Source: Alphaproteobacteria bacterium
Lineage (GTDB): Bacteria; Pseudomonadota; Alphaproteobacteria; Bin95
Direction of reading: 5' to 3'
DNA length: 64,000 nt
Assembly (NCBI GenBank): GCA_020638555.1
Contig: JACKII010000001.1
Location: forward strand, 434,001-498,000
Shown here: one piece after another, positions 8,178 to 17,105 of the stretch
How the letters are laid out: the number at the start of each line of letters is the position of its first letter
How positions within the stretch are numbered: the stretch's first letter is position 1
Made by a program: the position numbers and the translations under genes
The notes under the pieces: generated by a model
Told to the model about the DNA's origin: nothing
Databases searched by the model: none
Seen by the model: the letters and a program-made list of their open reading frames with translations, nothing else

Positions 8178-9506
8178 TCACCGGAAGGCGCTGAGCGTGC
8201 CGTCCTCGGACAAGGTGTAGACGGTGCCGTTGGCGGCAATCGGCGGCTGCAGCGTGCGCGGGCCGATGGACAGCGCGGCGAGGCCGGCCCCGTTTTCGGG
8301 GTCGAACTGGAGCAGCGCGCCGTTGGAGCGCACCAGCACCAGACGCCCGCCCGCCAGCACCGGCCCGGCATAGGTCAGGGGGCCATCCTGGTCTTCCGGG
8401 TCCTCGAACCGCGGCAGCGGCTGCACCCAGCGGACGCGGCCGTCGGGCCGGTAGAGGCAGACCAGTTCCTCGTTGTCGGTCACGACGAAGAGGAAATCGC
8501 CCGCGACCCAGGGCGCGGACGAGCCGCCCAGGCGCTGTTCCCAGAGGCGATTGCCGATGCGCATGCTGAAGGCGGCGGTCCGGCCGGCGACGCTGGTGGC
8601 ATAGACGATATTGTCCGAAATGGCGGGCGGGCCGCCGAAATCGGAGAGACGGGTGCCGGAATCGTACCGCCGGATGGTGCCCATGGACGCCCGCCACAAC
8701 TCCCGCCCGTTGGCGCTGCGCAGCACGGCGAGGTCGCCGAAGCTGAGCGGCACAACCGTGGCATCGCCGAAGACGGCCGGTGCGGCGCCGCCCAGCAGGC
8801 CAGCGCCTTCGCCGGTGCCCGGCAGCGACCAGACCCGGTGGCCGTCTTCCGCGTTCAGGGCGACAATGCCGTTGTCGGCCGTGACGATGATGACGAGCTT
8901 GCCGGCGATCGCCGGCGCCGCCCGCGCCGGACCCGGCAGTTTCGTCCGCCAGATCTCCTTGCCGTCGGCGGCGTTCAATGCCACGGCCTGGGCGTGGCCA
9001 CCGGCCATGTAGACGCGGGGGCCGTCGCTGGCCAGACCGCCGCCGAAGCCTTCCTCTTCCTCTTCCGGCGCGGTATCGGCCTGCCAGAGCCGGGTGCCGC
9101 TGCGGCTGTCGAAGGCGCGGACGACCAGTTCGGCGTCGAGAACATACACCCGGCCGTCGCTGACGATGGGTGGCGAGGGCGGGCGGCGGGCCTCGTCTTC
9201 CGCTCCGGCGCCGGCGTCCACCTGCCAGGCCAGGCCTGCCGCGGGGTTCCAGGCGCGCTGGCCGCCGGTATGGGCGGGGTCGCCGCCGGCGACCGGCCAG
9301 TCGGTCCCGGTCATGGGCGGGAGCGTGACCGGCAGCAGGGCGATGTCCGGGTCGGCGACCGGGCCGCGGCCGATATCCAGCACCGCCTCGCGCTCGCCCG
9401 GCAGCGGCGGCGCCTCTTTCTCGCCGAAATAGTCGTTCGTCAGCGAACAGCCGGCAAGCAGCAGGGCGCCCAGCAGGCCGGCAAGCAGCGGTTTACAATT
9501 GCGCAA
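8178..9506 (-). CDS. bamB: Outer-membrane assembly lipoprotein BamB (PQQ-like beta-propeller)
   Basis: 442-residue lipoprotein of the BAM complex that inserts beta-barrel proteins. A TTG start at 9506 is proposed because GGAGG lies 6 bases upstream and it yields a lipoprotein signal ending LLLAGC (Cys20). No ATG gives a signal peptide. The body has repeating PQQ-type blades (for example WPVAGGDPAHTGG, VYVLDAELVVRAFDSRSG, IVALNAEDGHRVWSLPG). It overlaps the upstream TPR gene by 14 bases and precedes der, the usual proteobacterial order. Confidence 0.88.
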   Translation of the reverse strand: MRNCKPLLAGLLGALLLAGCSLTNDYFGEKEAPPLPGEREAVLDIGRGPVADPDIALLPVTLPPMTGTDWPVAGGDPAHTGGQRAWNPAAGLAWQVDAGAGAEDEARRPPSPPIVSDGRVYVLDAELVVRAFDSRSGTRLWQADTAPEEEEEGFGGGLASDGPRVYMAGGHAQAVALNAADGKEIWRTKLPGPARAAPAIAGKLVIIVTADNGIVALNAEDGHRVWSLPGTGEGAGLLGGAAPAVFGDATVVPLSFGDLAVLRSANGRELWRASMGTIRRYDSGTRLSDFGGPPAISDNIVYATSVAGRTAAFSMRIGNRLWEQRLGGSSAPWVAGDFLFVVTDNEELVCLYRPDGRVRWVQPLPRFEDPEDQDGPLTYAGPVLAGGRLVLVRSNGALLQFDPENGAGLAALSIGPRTLQPPIAANGTVYTLSEDGTLSAFR

Positions 9507-10131
9507 GGAAAGCCTCCGCCCGAGCCCGCGCGGCGGCCGACGCGGTGCTGTCATCCAGGATGCGTTGCATATGGCCGCGCGCCGCCTCGACATTGCCCGC
9601 CCGTTGCTCCACATAGCCGGCCAGTTCCCAAGCGGTGAACCGCCAGGGGCTGTCGTCGCCCATCCACGGCTGCAACAGGCCGAGCGTCGCCGCCGGGTCG
9701 CCGTCGGCCAGATCGAGTTCCGCCAGGCGGATCGCCGCCAGGGCGTGATAGGGGGCGCCGACATCGTCGTTGCCCAGGATGTTGCGATAGAGCACGCGGG
9801 CATTGTCGCGGTCGCCGTCGGCGGCGCGCAGCGCGGCTTCCTGGAACAGGGCCAGCGTCGCCTGGCCGCTGTTGCCGGTCTCGCTGATGGCCGCGAATTC
9901 GGCAATGGCGGCCTTGTCCTTGCCGTCGCGTGCGGCCGAAAGCGCGGTGTGCAGGGCGGCGGTGGCGGAGACGTTCTGACGGGTCTGGTATTGCTGCCAC
10001 GCCACCCAGCCGGCCGTTGCCAGCACGATCACCGCGGCAAGGGTGATGATGGCCGTGCCGTAGCGCTTCCAGAGCGCGTCCACGCGGTCGCGGCGCAGGT
10101 CTTCTTCGATTTCTTGAAAAATGTCACCCAA
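9493..10131 (-). CDS. Single-pass membrane TPR protein (YfgM-like ancillary factor)
   Basis: 212 residues. A short cytoplasmic N-terminus (MGDIFQEIEEDLRRDRVDAL) is followed by one membrane segment (about residues 25-45) and a TPR-like periplasmic region. This is the layout of YfgM, which in E. coli contacts the SecYEG translocon and periplasmic chaperones. The position directly upstream of bamB and der supports it. The ORF ends inside the bamB start region, giving coupled translation. The operon promoter probably lies in 10132-10339. Confidence 0.8.
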   Translation of the reverse strand: MGDIFQEIEEDLRRDRVDALWKRYGTAIITLAAVIVLATAGWVAWQQYQTRQNVSATAALHTALSAARDGKDKAAIAEFAAISETGNSGQATLALFQEAALRAADGDRDNARVLYRNILGNDDVGAPYHALAAIRLAELDLADGDPAATLGLLQPWMGDDSPWRFTAWELAGYVEQRAGNVEAARGHMQRILDDSTASAAARARAEAFLAQL

Positions 10132-10339
10132 GACGGCGGCTCCTGCCGGTCGGTCGTTTGACGGGAAAGCGTGTTTGGCACCGCCGGTAGCATATCCGGG
10201 CAGGCGTGGCCATAGTCAGGCTGGCGCGGTTAGGTCTGGACGCCACGGATTTTTGACGGAATGATGACATGGTTACAGGGAAGAAGCGGAAACGAACGAT
10301 AGCCGCAACGGCTATCCGGCATATGGGAGTGCCCTGCCA

Positions 10340-10678
10340 ATGAGCAAAGTGGTGCAGCTGGAGTCTTTCCGGCGCTCGCGCAAGCACGTGTCGTTCAACA
10401 AGCACGAACTGCGCGAGTTGATGACCGTCTACAGCCGCCGCGTCGCTTCGGGCGAGTGGCGGGATTACGCCATCGACCATATGGCCGGCATGGCGATTTT
10501 TTCGATTTTTCGCAGCTCGTTCGAGACCCCGTTGTTCCGGGTCGCCAAGGTGGCGGGCCGCAGCGTCAGCGAGCAGACCGAATGGATGGTGGTGAGCCAG
10601 GGCCAGCGCCTGAAACGCTCCACCTCCCTGCCGGACGTGCTGACCTATTTCGACAAGAAGCTGGAGGTCGTGGGCTGA
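10340..10678 (+). CDS. DUF2794 family protein
   Basis: 112-residue soluble protein with the DUF2794 core (KHELRELMTVYSRRVASGEW, AMAIFSIFRSS, PLFRVAK). The family is essentially confined to alphaproteobacteria and has no established function. It is divergent from the TPR-bamB-der operon. The next gene on the opposite strand is a decayed accessory module, so this gene marks the edge of the core region. Confidence 0.8.
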   Translation: MSKVVQLESFRRSRKHVSFNKHELRELMTVYSRRVASGEWRDYAIDHMAGMAIFSIFRSSFETPLFRVAKVAGRSVSEQTEWMVVSQGQRLKRSTSLPDVLTYFDKKLEVVG

Positions 10679-10781
10679 TCGGCGCTCCCGAGCCTGACCT
10701 ACCTTTGCAGGCCACCCTCACAGGCAGTGCGAGAGGACACAGGACGCCTCTCGTCGAGAGCGGAATGGGCAACGGGCTCTG

Positions 10782-12287
10782 TTAGGCTGCTGTCTCCAGC
10801 GCCACCCGGAGTTCGTCGCGTTTGAATTCGTCGATAACGTCGATGTTGAACAGATGTTCAAGCAAGGCCGTCGCACCGACGTTCATCGCGGTCGCCATCT
10901 CAAAAAGGCTGTCGCGACCGAGGTCCTCGTGCGGTAAGAAATGCCGGATCAGATGACGTGGCATCAGCAGCATAGCTGCAAAAGCGTTCGCACGCTTTTC
11001 GATGCCCGGGGCGCCCAAGGCCCACTCGAATGCGTGACTCGTCTGGCGCGTTGGCGATCGTAAAGGATATGAAATAGCTCGTGCGCCAGGGTGAAGCGCC
11101 GTCCTGACTCCCCGGTATTATAGGCGCTGGTCAGGTTCACGATGATCGCTGGACGATACTCGGTTCCAGCAATGGCGACGCCGCGGATCGTTGATGTGCG
11201 GAAGCGCTGCTCGATTACGTCAATGCCCAACCGGGACACGAGGGCAGGCATGTCGATGGCGGTCGTTCCGCCAGCCAAATCCAGGTCGTCGAGGAGTTCT
11301 TCGGCCAGGTCGTAGCCTTCTTCAAAGGGGGCGGTCAGCGGCGCGCCGATGGTCGTATCGACGAGGTCGGCCAACTCAGGCGAATCCTGGCCATCACTCG
11401 GTCTGCTAGCAACATGAGCAACGTGTTGGTGTCCTCCGCGCCGATGTTGGGGCTGACTCCTCCGAACATCAGGACAGCGTCGTCGAACTCCGCAATGGCT
11501 GGCAGCCTCTGTGCACGAATGCTGCGATCAAGCCGGCCGCCATCGTTACGAGCCTGCTCGATTTTGTCGAATATTTCAGTGGGCAAATATGCCTGCTCGA
11601 GCGTCCCAAGTGACAGGTGTTGGAGTTCCCCAATCTTTCGTTCGAGTTCGGCGACCGATTCGCGATCGTCGGCGTTGAGATTAGCCGGTGGTGCGCTCAC
11701 TGCCCAGGCAAGTGCCTCCCACAAGGGACCGGCAACCTCGGAGACCGGCAACATCGCCGCTCCCGGCGGCACCATGAACCGAAACCCATCCGGGGCATAG
11801 CTTGGTTGTCGGGCGGTCCAAGAGATCTCGATGTCGTTCACGAGGCGGCGGATGACTAGGTCTGGAAAAAGCGCACTCGAATCCGCAACTCGCAGGGCGT
11901 GGCGTGCCCACCACCCTTGCACGGCCGCATACTCTGCCTGTTCCGACTCGGAATGCGCATCGATCAGCCGGCGCAGTGCCACAAACACGGCGGTCGCTGC
12001 GGGCACAGCATGGTTGTCCCGCCAAGCAAGGCGCTCTTCATGTAGCAACGACACCCAATTCGTCGCCAACCACTCGAAAAAGGGTAACAGATACCAGCGA
12101 ATTGCACCGTGATCGTTGCCGGTGAACTCGTGGCGGGTCAGCACAGGAGACTCCCGACCGTGAGGCACAATTCGCCCGTCGACCAACCGCCATGTGCTGG
12201 CCGCCGTTCACGCGGCTCGTGATCCTCGACCCAGCGCATCGCAATTTCGAACCGCGACGGGTCGCCAAAGCGAACAAAATCGCTCAT
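10782..12287 (-). pseudogene. ImmA/IrrE-family metallopeptidase with long N-terminal region, broken by three frameshifts
   Basis: The reading passes through four frame segments that together make one protein of about 500 residues. The N-terminus (MSDFVRFGDPSRFEIAMRWV from ATG 12287) continues into a helical region with PFFEWLATNWVSLLHEE. The C-terminal ImmA/IrrE zinc peptidase has the HExxH motif HELFH and later KRANAFAAMLLMP. Frame changes fall near 12145-12165, near 11380-11395, and in the CCCGGGG run at 11005-11011. Each is consistent with one missing base, and adding three bases makes the span divisible by three. The ATG overlaps the upstream gene's stop (ATGA). Either a pseudogene or local sequence error. 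Confidence 0.72.
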
Positions 12288-12779
12288 TGATTGTCCGTTT
12301 CCATCGCCCAATGAATATCATTCTTGTCAAAGCGGAGATATTTTTTTATCTGACGCCTATTGACGGCGCCGCTGTCCAGCCAACTATTTTGATGGCGACA
12401 GGCACACTTTCCCATGGAACCGGGAAGCCATGCCAAGTGCCGTCGGCGGTCGGTTTGGCCTCGAAAGCAATTCCCTCGGCCGTTGCATAGCGTCGGCCGC
12501 TGGCATATCCACTTCGGCCCCTGCGAATAGCACCGCTGCTCTCGTGGCCTTCCAGTCATGAGCGTATGGCTCCGTTGCAAACCCTCCGGCCGCGGTTTGA
12601 TGGGTCCATTCAGGGCAGAGTGTACCCTTCTGCTCATTGGCAGGCCGGTTCTTGTGTTTGGAAGACCCGCGATAGAGAGTGGTCGCTGACGAAGCCTGAC
12701 GTGGCATCTGCTGGTCCGAAGCTTGAGAAGTCCTGCCGCCGGTCTGCGTTTTATCGGCTATCGCTGAAGCTGTCGCCAT
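12284..12779 (-). pseudogene. Partner gene of the ImmA module, unknown family, broken by two frameshifts
   Basis: Three successive frames join into a coherent protein of about 165 residues. It starts at ATG 12779 (MATASAIADKTQTGG), then KHKNRPANEQKGTLCPEW and ATEPYAHDWKATRAAVLF. It then shifts to RRYATAEGIAFEAKPTADGT and ends in a third frame with KKYLRFDKNDIHWAMETDNQ. Shifts lie near 12490-12525 and 12345-12362, both of the one-missing-base type. I do not know the family function. Its stop overlaps the start of the ImmA gene, so the two formed one operon. The base composition is lower in GC than the flanking core genes, which suggests acquisition. Confidence 0.55.
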
Positions 12780-12821
12780 GATTGTCTTTGAGAGCAAGCG
12801 TTTTGGATGGTGATGGCCCCC

Positions 12822-14372
12822 TCACTCCCACTCAATCGTGCCCGGCGGTTTCGAGGTGATGTCGTAGGTGACGCGGTTGATGCCCTTGACCTCGTTGATG
12901 ATCCGGGTCGCGACGCGACCGAGGAAGGCGTGCTCGAACGGGAAGTAATCCGCGGTCATGCCGTCGGTCGAGGTGACGGCCCGCAGCGCGCAGGCATAAT
13001 CATAGGTGCGCTGGTCGCCCATGACGCCGACCGTGCGCACCGGCAGCAGCACCGCGAACGCCTGCCAGATGCGGTCGTAGAGGCCGGCGGCGCGGATTTC
13101 CTCCAGATAGATGCGGTCGGCGGCGCGCAGCACCGCCAGCTTGTCCGCCGTGATCGCCCCCGGCATGCGGATGGCGAGGCCGGGGCCGGGGAAGGGGTGG
13201 CGGCCGACAAAGGCCTCGTCCAGGCCCAGTTCGCGGCCGAGCGCGCGCACCTCGTCCTTGAACAGCTCGCGCAGCGGCTCCAGGAGTTTCAGCTTCATAT
13301 AGTCCGGCAGGCCGCCGACATTGTGGTGGCTCTTGATCGTCACCGACGGGCCGCCAAGGGCCGAAACGCTCTCGATCACGTCCGGGTAGAGCGTGCCCTG
13401 CACCAGGAAGTCGGCGCCGCCGATCTTGGCGCTCTCGGCGTCGAACACGTCGATGAAGGTGGCGCCGATGATCTTGCGCTTGCGCTCCGGGTCGTCGACG
13501 CCGTCGAGCCGGGTGAGGAAGGTCTCCGACGCATCGGCGTGCACCAGCGGGATGTTGTAGTGCTCGCGGAACAGGGTCACCACCTGCTCCGCCTCGCCGG
13601 CGCGCAACAGGCCGGTATCGACGAAAATGCAGGTGAGTTGGTCGCCGATCGCCTCATGCACCAACACGGCGGCGACGGCGGAATCGACGCCGCCCGAAAG
13701 GCCGCAGATCACCCGGGCGTCGCCGACCTGCGCGCGGATCTTGGCGATCTCCGCCTCGCGGAAGGCGGCCATGGTCCACTCGCCGCCGCAGCCGCAAATG
13801 CGGTGGACGAAGTTCGAGAGCAGGCGGGCGCCATCCGGCGTGTGCACCACTTCCGGATGGAATTGCACGCCATAGAAGCGCCGCGCCTCGTCGGCGATGG
13901 CGGCGAACGGCGCGCCGCTGCTGGTGGCGATGACGCGGAAGCCGGCAGCCAGCGCGTTGACGCGGTCGCCATGGCTCATCCAGACCGTGTGCCGTTCGCC
14001 CGGATGCCAGACATGCTCGAACAGGGGGGAGGCGGTCTGCACATCGACCTCCGCCCGGCCGAATTCGCGCTCGTCCCCTGGCTCCACCGCACCGCCCAGG
14101 GCCTGCATCATCGCCTGCTGGCCATAGCAGATGCCGAGCACCGGCAGGCCCAGGTCGAACACGCCGGCGGGCGGCTGCGGCGCCTCCGCCTCGGTGACGG
14201 AGGCGGGGCCGCCGGACAGGATCAGGCCGGCGGGATCGAAGGCGCGGATCGCCTCCGGCTCGCCGCGAAAAAACGGCCAGATCTCGCAATAGACCCCGGC
14301 CTCGCGCACCCGGCGTGCGATCAACTGGGTCACCTGGCTGCCGAAATCGAGAATGAGGATGCGGTCGGTCAT
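12822..14372 (-). CDS. guaA: GMP synthase (glutamine-hydrolysing) GuaA
   Basis: 516 residues, full length. It converts XMP to GMP using glutamine and ATP in the cytoplasm. The class-I amidotransferase domain carries the catalytic Cys82 in LGICYGQQ, with its His-Glu pair in VQFHPEV. The ATP pyrophosphatase P-loop is GLSGGVDSAV (about residue 225). The C-terminal dimerisation domain ends DITSKPPGTIEWE. ATG at 14372 gives the normal MTDRILILDFGSQ start; an earlier in-frame Met adds ten unrelated residues. guaB lies two genes upstream. Confidence 0.96.
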   Translation of the reverse strand: MTDRILILDFGSQVTQLIARRVREAGVYCEIWPFFRGEPEAIRAFDPAGLILSGGPASVTEAEAPQPPAGVFDLGLPVLGICYGQQAMMQALGGAVEPGDEREFGRAEVDVQTASPLFEHVWHPGERHTVWMSHGDRVNALAAGFRVIATSSGAPFAAIADEARRFYGVQFHPEVVHTPDGARLLSNFVHRICGCGGEWTMAAFREAEIAKIRAQVGDARVICGLSGGVDSAVAAVLVHEAIGDQLTCIFVDTGLLRAGEAEQVVTLFREHYNIPLVHADASETFLTRLDGVDDPERKRKIIGATFIDVFDAESAKIGGADFLVQGTLYPDVIESVSALGGPSVTIKSHHNVGGLPDYMKLKLLEPLRELFKDEVRALGRELGLDEAFVGRHPFPGPGLAIRMPGAITADKLAVLRAADRIYLEEIRAAGLYDRIWQAFAVLLPVRTVGVMGDQRTYDYACALRAVTSTDGMTADYFPFEHAFLGRVATRIINEVKGINRVTYDITSKPPGTIEWE

Positions 14373-14451
14373 GGTAGGCTCGTGCGAATAGACGATGCGC
14401 ACCGCCGGCGGAGGCGGTGCGAAGCGCGACGGTTTGGGGATGGTCTGGCCC

Positions 14452-14736
14452 TTACGGGTCGAGAGCCCGGTCGGCCAGACGCTGGTAGGCGCCGGTGCGC
14501 CAGAAATGAAATTCCCGGCTCATGCGGATGGCCGGTTTCAGCGCGAAGAACACGCTGCCGATCAGGAACAGCCATGTTCCCGTCCTGGTCGTTGCCGCAT
14601 CGAAGAACAGGATGCTGCCGACGATGAACAGGAACGCGGCGGCAAAGTCGGCGATCGTGAACGCGATTTCGTAAATTGCGTACAGCCGCCGATGCTGCTG
14701 GGACAGGTCGCCGGCGGCGGGTAGGAACCAGGGCAT
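14452..14736 (-). CDS. YrhK-like small membrane protein
   Basis: 94 residues with two hydrophobic segments (about 27-47 and 55-72). The YrhK-domain pattern is YEIAFTIADFAAAFLFIVGS, then GTWLFLIGSVFFALKPAIR. The function is unknown. It sits between guaB and guaA on the same strand, 49 bases from guaB and 79 from guaA, so it is probably co-transcribed without being part of purine synthesis. Confidence 0.72.
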   Translation of the reverse strand: MPWFLPAAGDLSQQHRRLYAIYEIAFTIADFAAAFLFIVGSILFFDAATTRTGTWLFLIGSVFFALKPAIRMSREFHFWRTGAYQRLADRALDP

Positions 14737-14785
14737 GCGTTTCTCCCGAACGACATCGCATCACCGCGATTCCCCCTGAGCCGGG

Positions 14786-16282
14786 TCAGGCCCGCGGCCC
14801 GATCTGATAATTCGGGGGTTCGCGGGTCACGACGATGTCGTGGACATGGCTCTCGCGCAGGCCGGCATTGGTGATGCGCTGGAACTGGCAGAATCGCTTC
14901 ATGTCGGCGATGGTGCCGTTGCCGGTGTATCCCATCGCCGCTTTCAGGCCGCCGACCAGTTGGTGGATGACGACGTTGACCGCGCCCTTGTAGGCGACCT
15001 GGCCCTCGACGCCTTCCGGCACCAGTTTCAGCGTGTCGTTGACCTCCTGTTGAAAATACCGGTCGGCCGAGCCGCGCGCCATGGCGCCGACCGAGCCCAT
15101 GCCCCGATAGGACTTGTACGAGCGGCCCTGGTACAGGAACACCTCGCCCGGGCTTTCGTCGGTGCCGGCGAATAGCGAGCCGACCATAACACAGTCGGCC
15201 CCGGCGGCAATCGCCTTGGCCAGGTCGCCGGAGGCGCGGATGCCGCCGTCGGCAATGGCCGGCACGCCGGCGGCCTCGCAGATTTCGGCGCATTCCATGA
15301 CCGCACTCAGCTGCGGCACGCCCACGCCGGCGACGATGCGGGTGGTGCAGATCGAGCCCGGGCCGATGCCGATCTTGACCGCATCCGCGCCGGCGTCGAT
15401 CAGCGCCCGCGTCGCTTCGGCCGTGGCCACATTGCCGGCGATGACCTGGGTGTAGTTCGACATTTTGCGGATGGCCTGCACCGTCCGCATCACGCCTTCG
15501 GAATGGCCGTGGGCGGTGTCGACCACCAGCACGTCGACGCCGGCATCGAACAGCGCCTCGGCGCGGGCGATGCCTTCGGGGCCGACGCCGGTCGCCGCGG
15601 CGGCGCGCAGCCGGCCCTGGGCATCCTTGGTCGCGTTCGGGTTCAGCGCCGCCTTCTCGATATCCTTCACCGTGATCAGGCCGATGCAGCGATGGTCGCC
15701 GTCGACCACCACCAGCTTTTCGATCCGGTGCTGGTGCAGCAGGCGCTTGGCATCTTCCAGGCTGACGCCATCGCGCACGGTCACCACATTGCGCGTCATC
15801 AGCGAGAGCACGGGCTCTTCGGCATTGGTGGCGAAGCGCACGTCGCGGTTGGTCAGAATGCCGACCAGCCGGCGCGTGCCTTCCTGCACCACCGGGATGC
15901 CGGAAATGCGATGGCTGCTCATCAGGTGCAGCGCGTCGGCGAGCGTCTGGTTCGGGCTGATGGTGACCGGGTTGACCACCATGCCGCTCTCGAACTTCTT
16001 CACGCGGCGAACCTCGTCCGCCTGCTTGTCGATCGGCAGGTTTTTATGGATCACGCCGATTCCGCCCGCCTGGGCCATGGCGATGGCCATGGGCGCTTCC
16101 GTCACCGTGTCCATGGCGGAGGCGACCAGGGGAATGTCCAGTTCGACCTCGCGCGTCAACTGGGTTCGGGTCGTGGCCTGACCCGGCAGAACGGACGACG
16201 CGGCAGGGCGGAGCAGGACGTCATCGAAGGTTAGCGCGACGGGAATCGCACTCGGGTCACGCGGCGGCAAAGTATCCGGCAT
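14786..16282 (-). CDS. guaB: Inosine-5'-monophosphate dehydrogenase GuaB
   Basis: 498 residues. It oxidises IMP to XMP with NAD+, the committed step to GMP. A TIM barrel is split by a CBS pair at about residues 100-220. The catalytic loop GPGSICTTR carries the active-site Cys, and the RGMGSVGAM flap region is present. ATG at 16282 has GAGGG 7 bases upstream; a GTG 27 bases earlier is possible but lacks a good ribosome site. Downstream on the same strand are the YrhK-like gene and guaA. Confidence 0.95.
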   Translation of the reverse strand: MPDTLPPRDPSAIPVALTFDDVLLRPAASSVLPGQATTRTQLTREVELDIPLVASAMDTVTEAPMAIAMAQAGGIGVIHKNLPIDKQADEVRRVKKFESGMVVNPVTISPNQTLADALHLMSSHRISGIPVVQEGTRRLVGILTNRDVRFATNAEEPVLSLMTRNVVTVRDGVSLEDAKRLLHQHRIEKLVVVDGDHRCIGLITVKDIEKAALNPNATKDAQGRLRAAAATGVGPEGIARAEALFDAGVDVLVVDTAHGHSEGVMRTVQAIRKMSNYTQVIAGNVATAEATRALIDAGADAVKIGIGPGSICTTRIVAGVGVPQLSAVMECAEICEAAGVPAIADGGIRASGDLAKAIAAGADCVMVGSLFAGTDESPGEVFLYQGRSYKSYRGMGSVGAMARGSADRYFQQEVNDTLKLVPEGVEGQVAYKGAVNVVIHQLVGGLKAAMGYTGNGTIADMKRFCQFQRITNAGLRESHVHDIVVTREPPNYQIGPRA

Positions 16283-16394
16283 GTCAGCCCTCGCAGCGGC
16301 AGCCTGCACCGGGTCGGATCGCGCGGTTGCGATCCGCTCGCAGGCTCATTTGGGATGACGCGTTCCTATACACTGGCTTGGCGTCGGTTCCAAG

Positions 16395-17105
16395 CTAGCA
16401 GGTGTCGTCTTCGCTGCGCACAGTGCCGCGGAAGCCCTGCGCCACCAGATAGAGTTCGGAGGAATCCTTGCGGCTGGCCGGGGGTTTGGCATGCCGGACC
16501 TGGGCAAAGTCGCGCTTCAGCTCGGCCAGCAGTTCGCCGACCGCACCGCCCTGAAACAGTTTCACCACGAATCCGCCGCCCGGTGCCAGAGTCGCCCGCG
16601 CCACCTCATAGGCGATTTCCGCCAGCGCCAGGATGCGGATCTGGTCGGTACCCTTGTGGCCGGTGGTCGAGGGCGCCATGTCGCTCAGCACCAGATCCGC
16701 CGCGCCGCCGAGCCATGCCTTGATGCGCGCTTCGCTGTCTGGCGTTTCCACGTCGAGCTGGTGGCAGTCGACGCCGGGGATGGGGCCGAAGGGCAGGATG
16801 TCGACCGCGACCACGGTGCCGCCCGGCCCCAGCCGCCGCGCCGCCACCTGGCTCCAGCCGCCGGGGGCCGCGCCCAGGTCGAGCACGCGGGCGTTGCGCT
16901 TCAACAAATGAAAGCGCTCGTCCAGCTCGACCAGCTTGAACGCGGCGCGGCTCAGATAGCCCTCGCGCTTCGCCGCCGCCACATAGGGGTCGTTCAACTG
17001 CCGTTGCAGCCAGCGCGTCGAAGACGCCGTCCGGCCGCGGGCGGTGCGCACCCGCTCGGTCAACTCCCGAGCGCCGCGCCCGCTGGACCCTTTGCCGCTT
17101 CTCAC
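16395..17105 (-). CDS. rlmE: 23S rRNA (uridine-2552-2'-O)-methyltransferase RlmE (FtsJ/RrmJ)
   Basis: 236 residues. It methylates U2552 in the peptidyl-transferase A-loop using SAM. The SAM motif is VLDLGAAPGGWSQVA, followed by LVLSDMAPSTTGH with the catalytic Asp, and FVVKLFQGG with the catalytic Lys. The start GTG at 17105 overlaps the ppx stop (GTGA). The longer open frame upstream lies inside ppx and is spurious. The ppx-rlmE pairing is common in alphaproteobacteria. Confidence 0.93.
   Translation of the reverse strand: MRSGKGSSGRGARELTERVRTARGRTASSTRWLQRQLNDPYVAAAKREGYLSRAAFKLVELDERFHLLKRNARVLDLGAAPGGWSQVAARRLGPGGTVVAVDILPFGPIPGVDCHQLDVETPDSEARIKAWLGGAADLVLSDMAPSTTGHKGTDQIRILALAEIAYEVARATLAPGGGFVVKLFQGGAVGELLAELKRDFAQVRHAKPPASRKDSSELYLVAQGFRGTVRSEDDTC

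Noticed and set aside
6610..8220. A 536-codon plus-strand frame opposite der
   Set aside because: It is antisense to the two-G-domain GTPase and begins inside a repeat element. No domain is recognisable.
10679..10781. A possible terminator or repeat between DUF2794 and the ImmA module
   Set aside because: Only weak short complementarities are present, with no T tract and no match to the repeat families in other convergent gaps.
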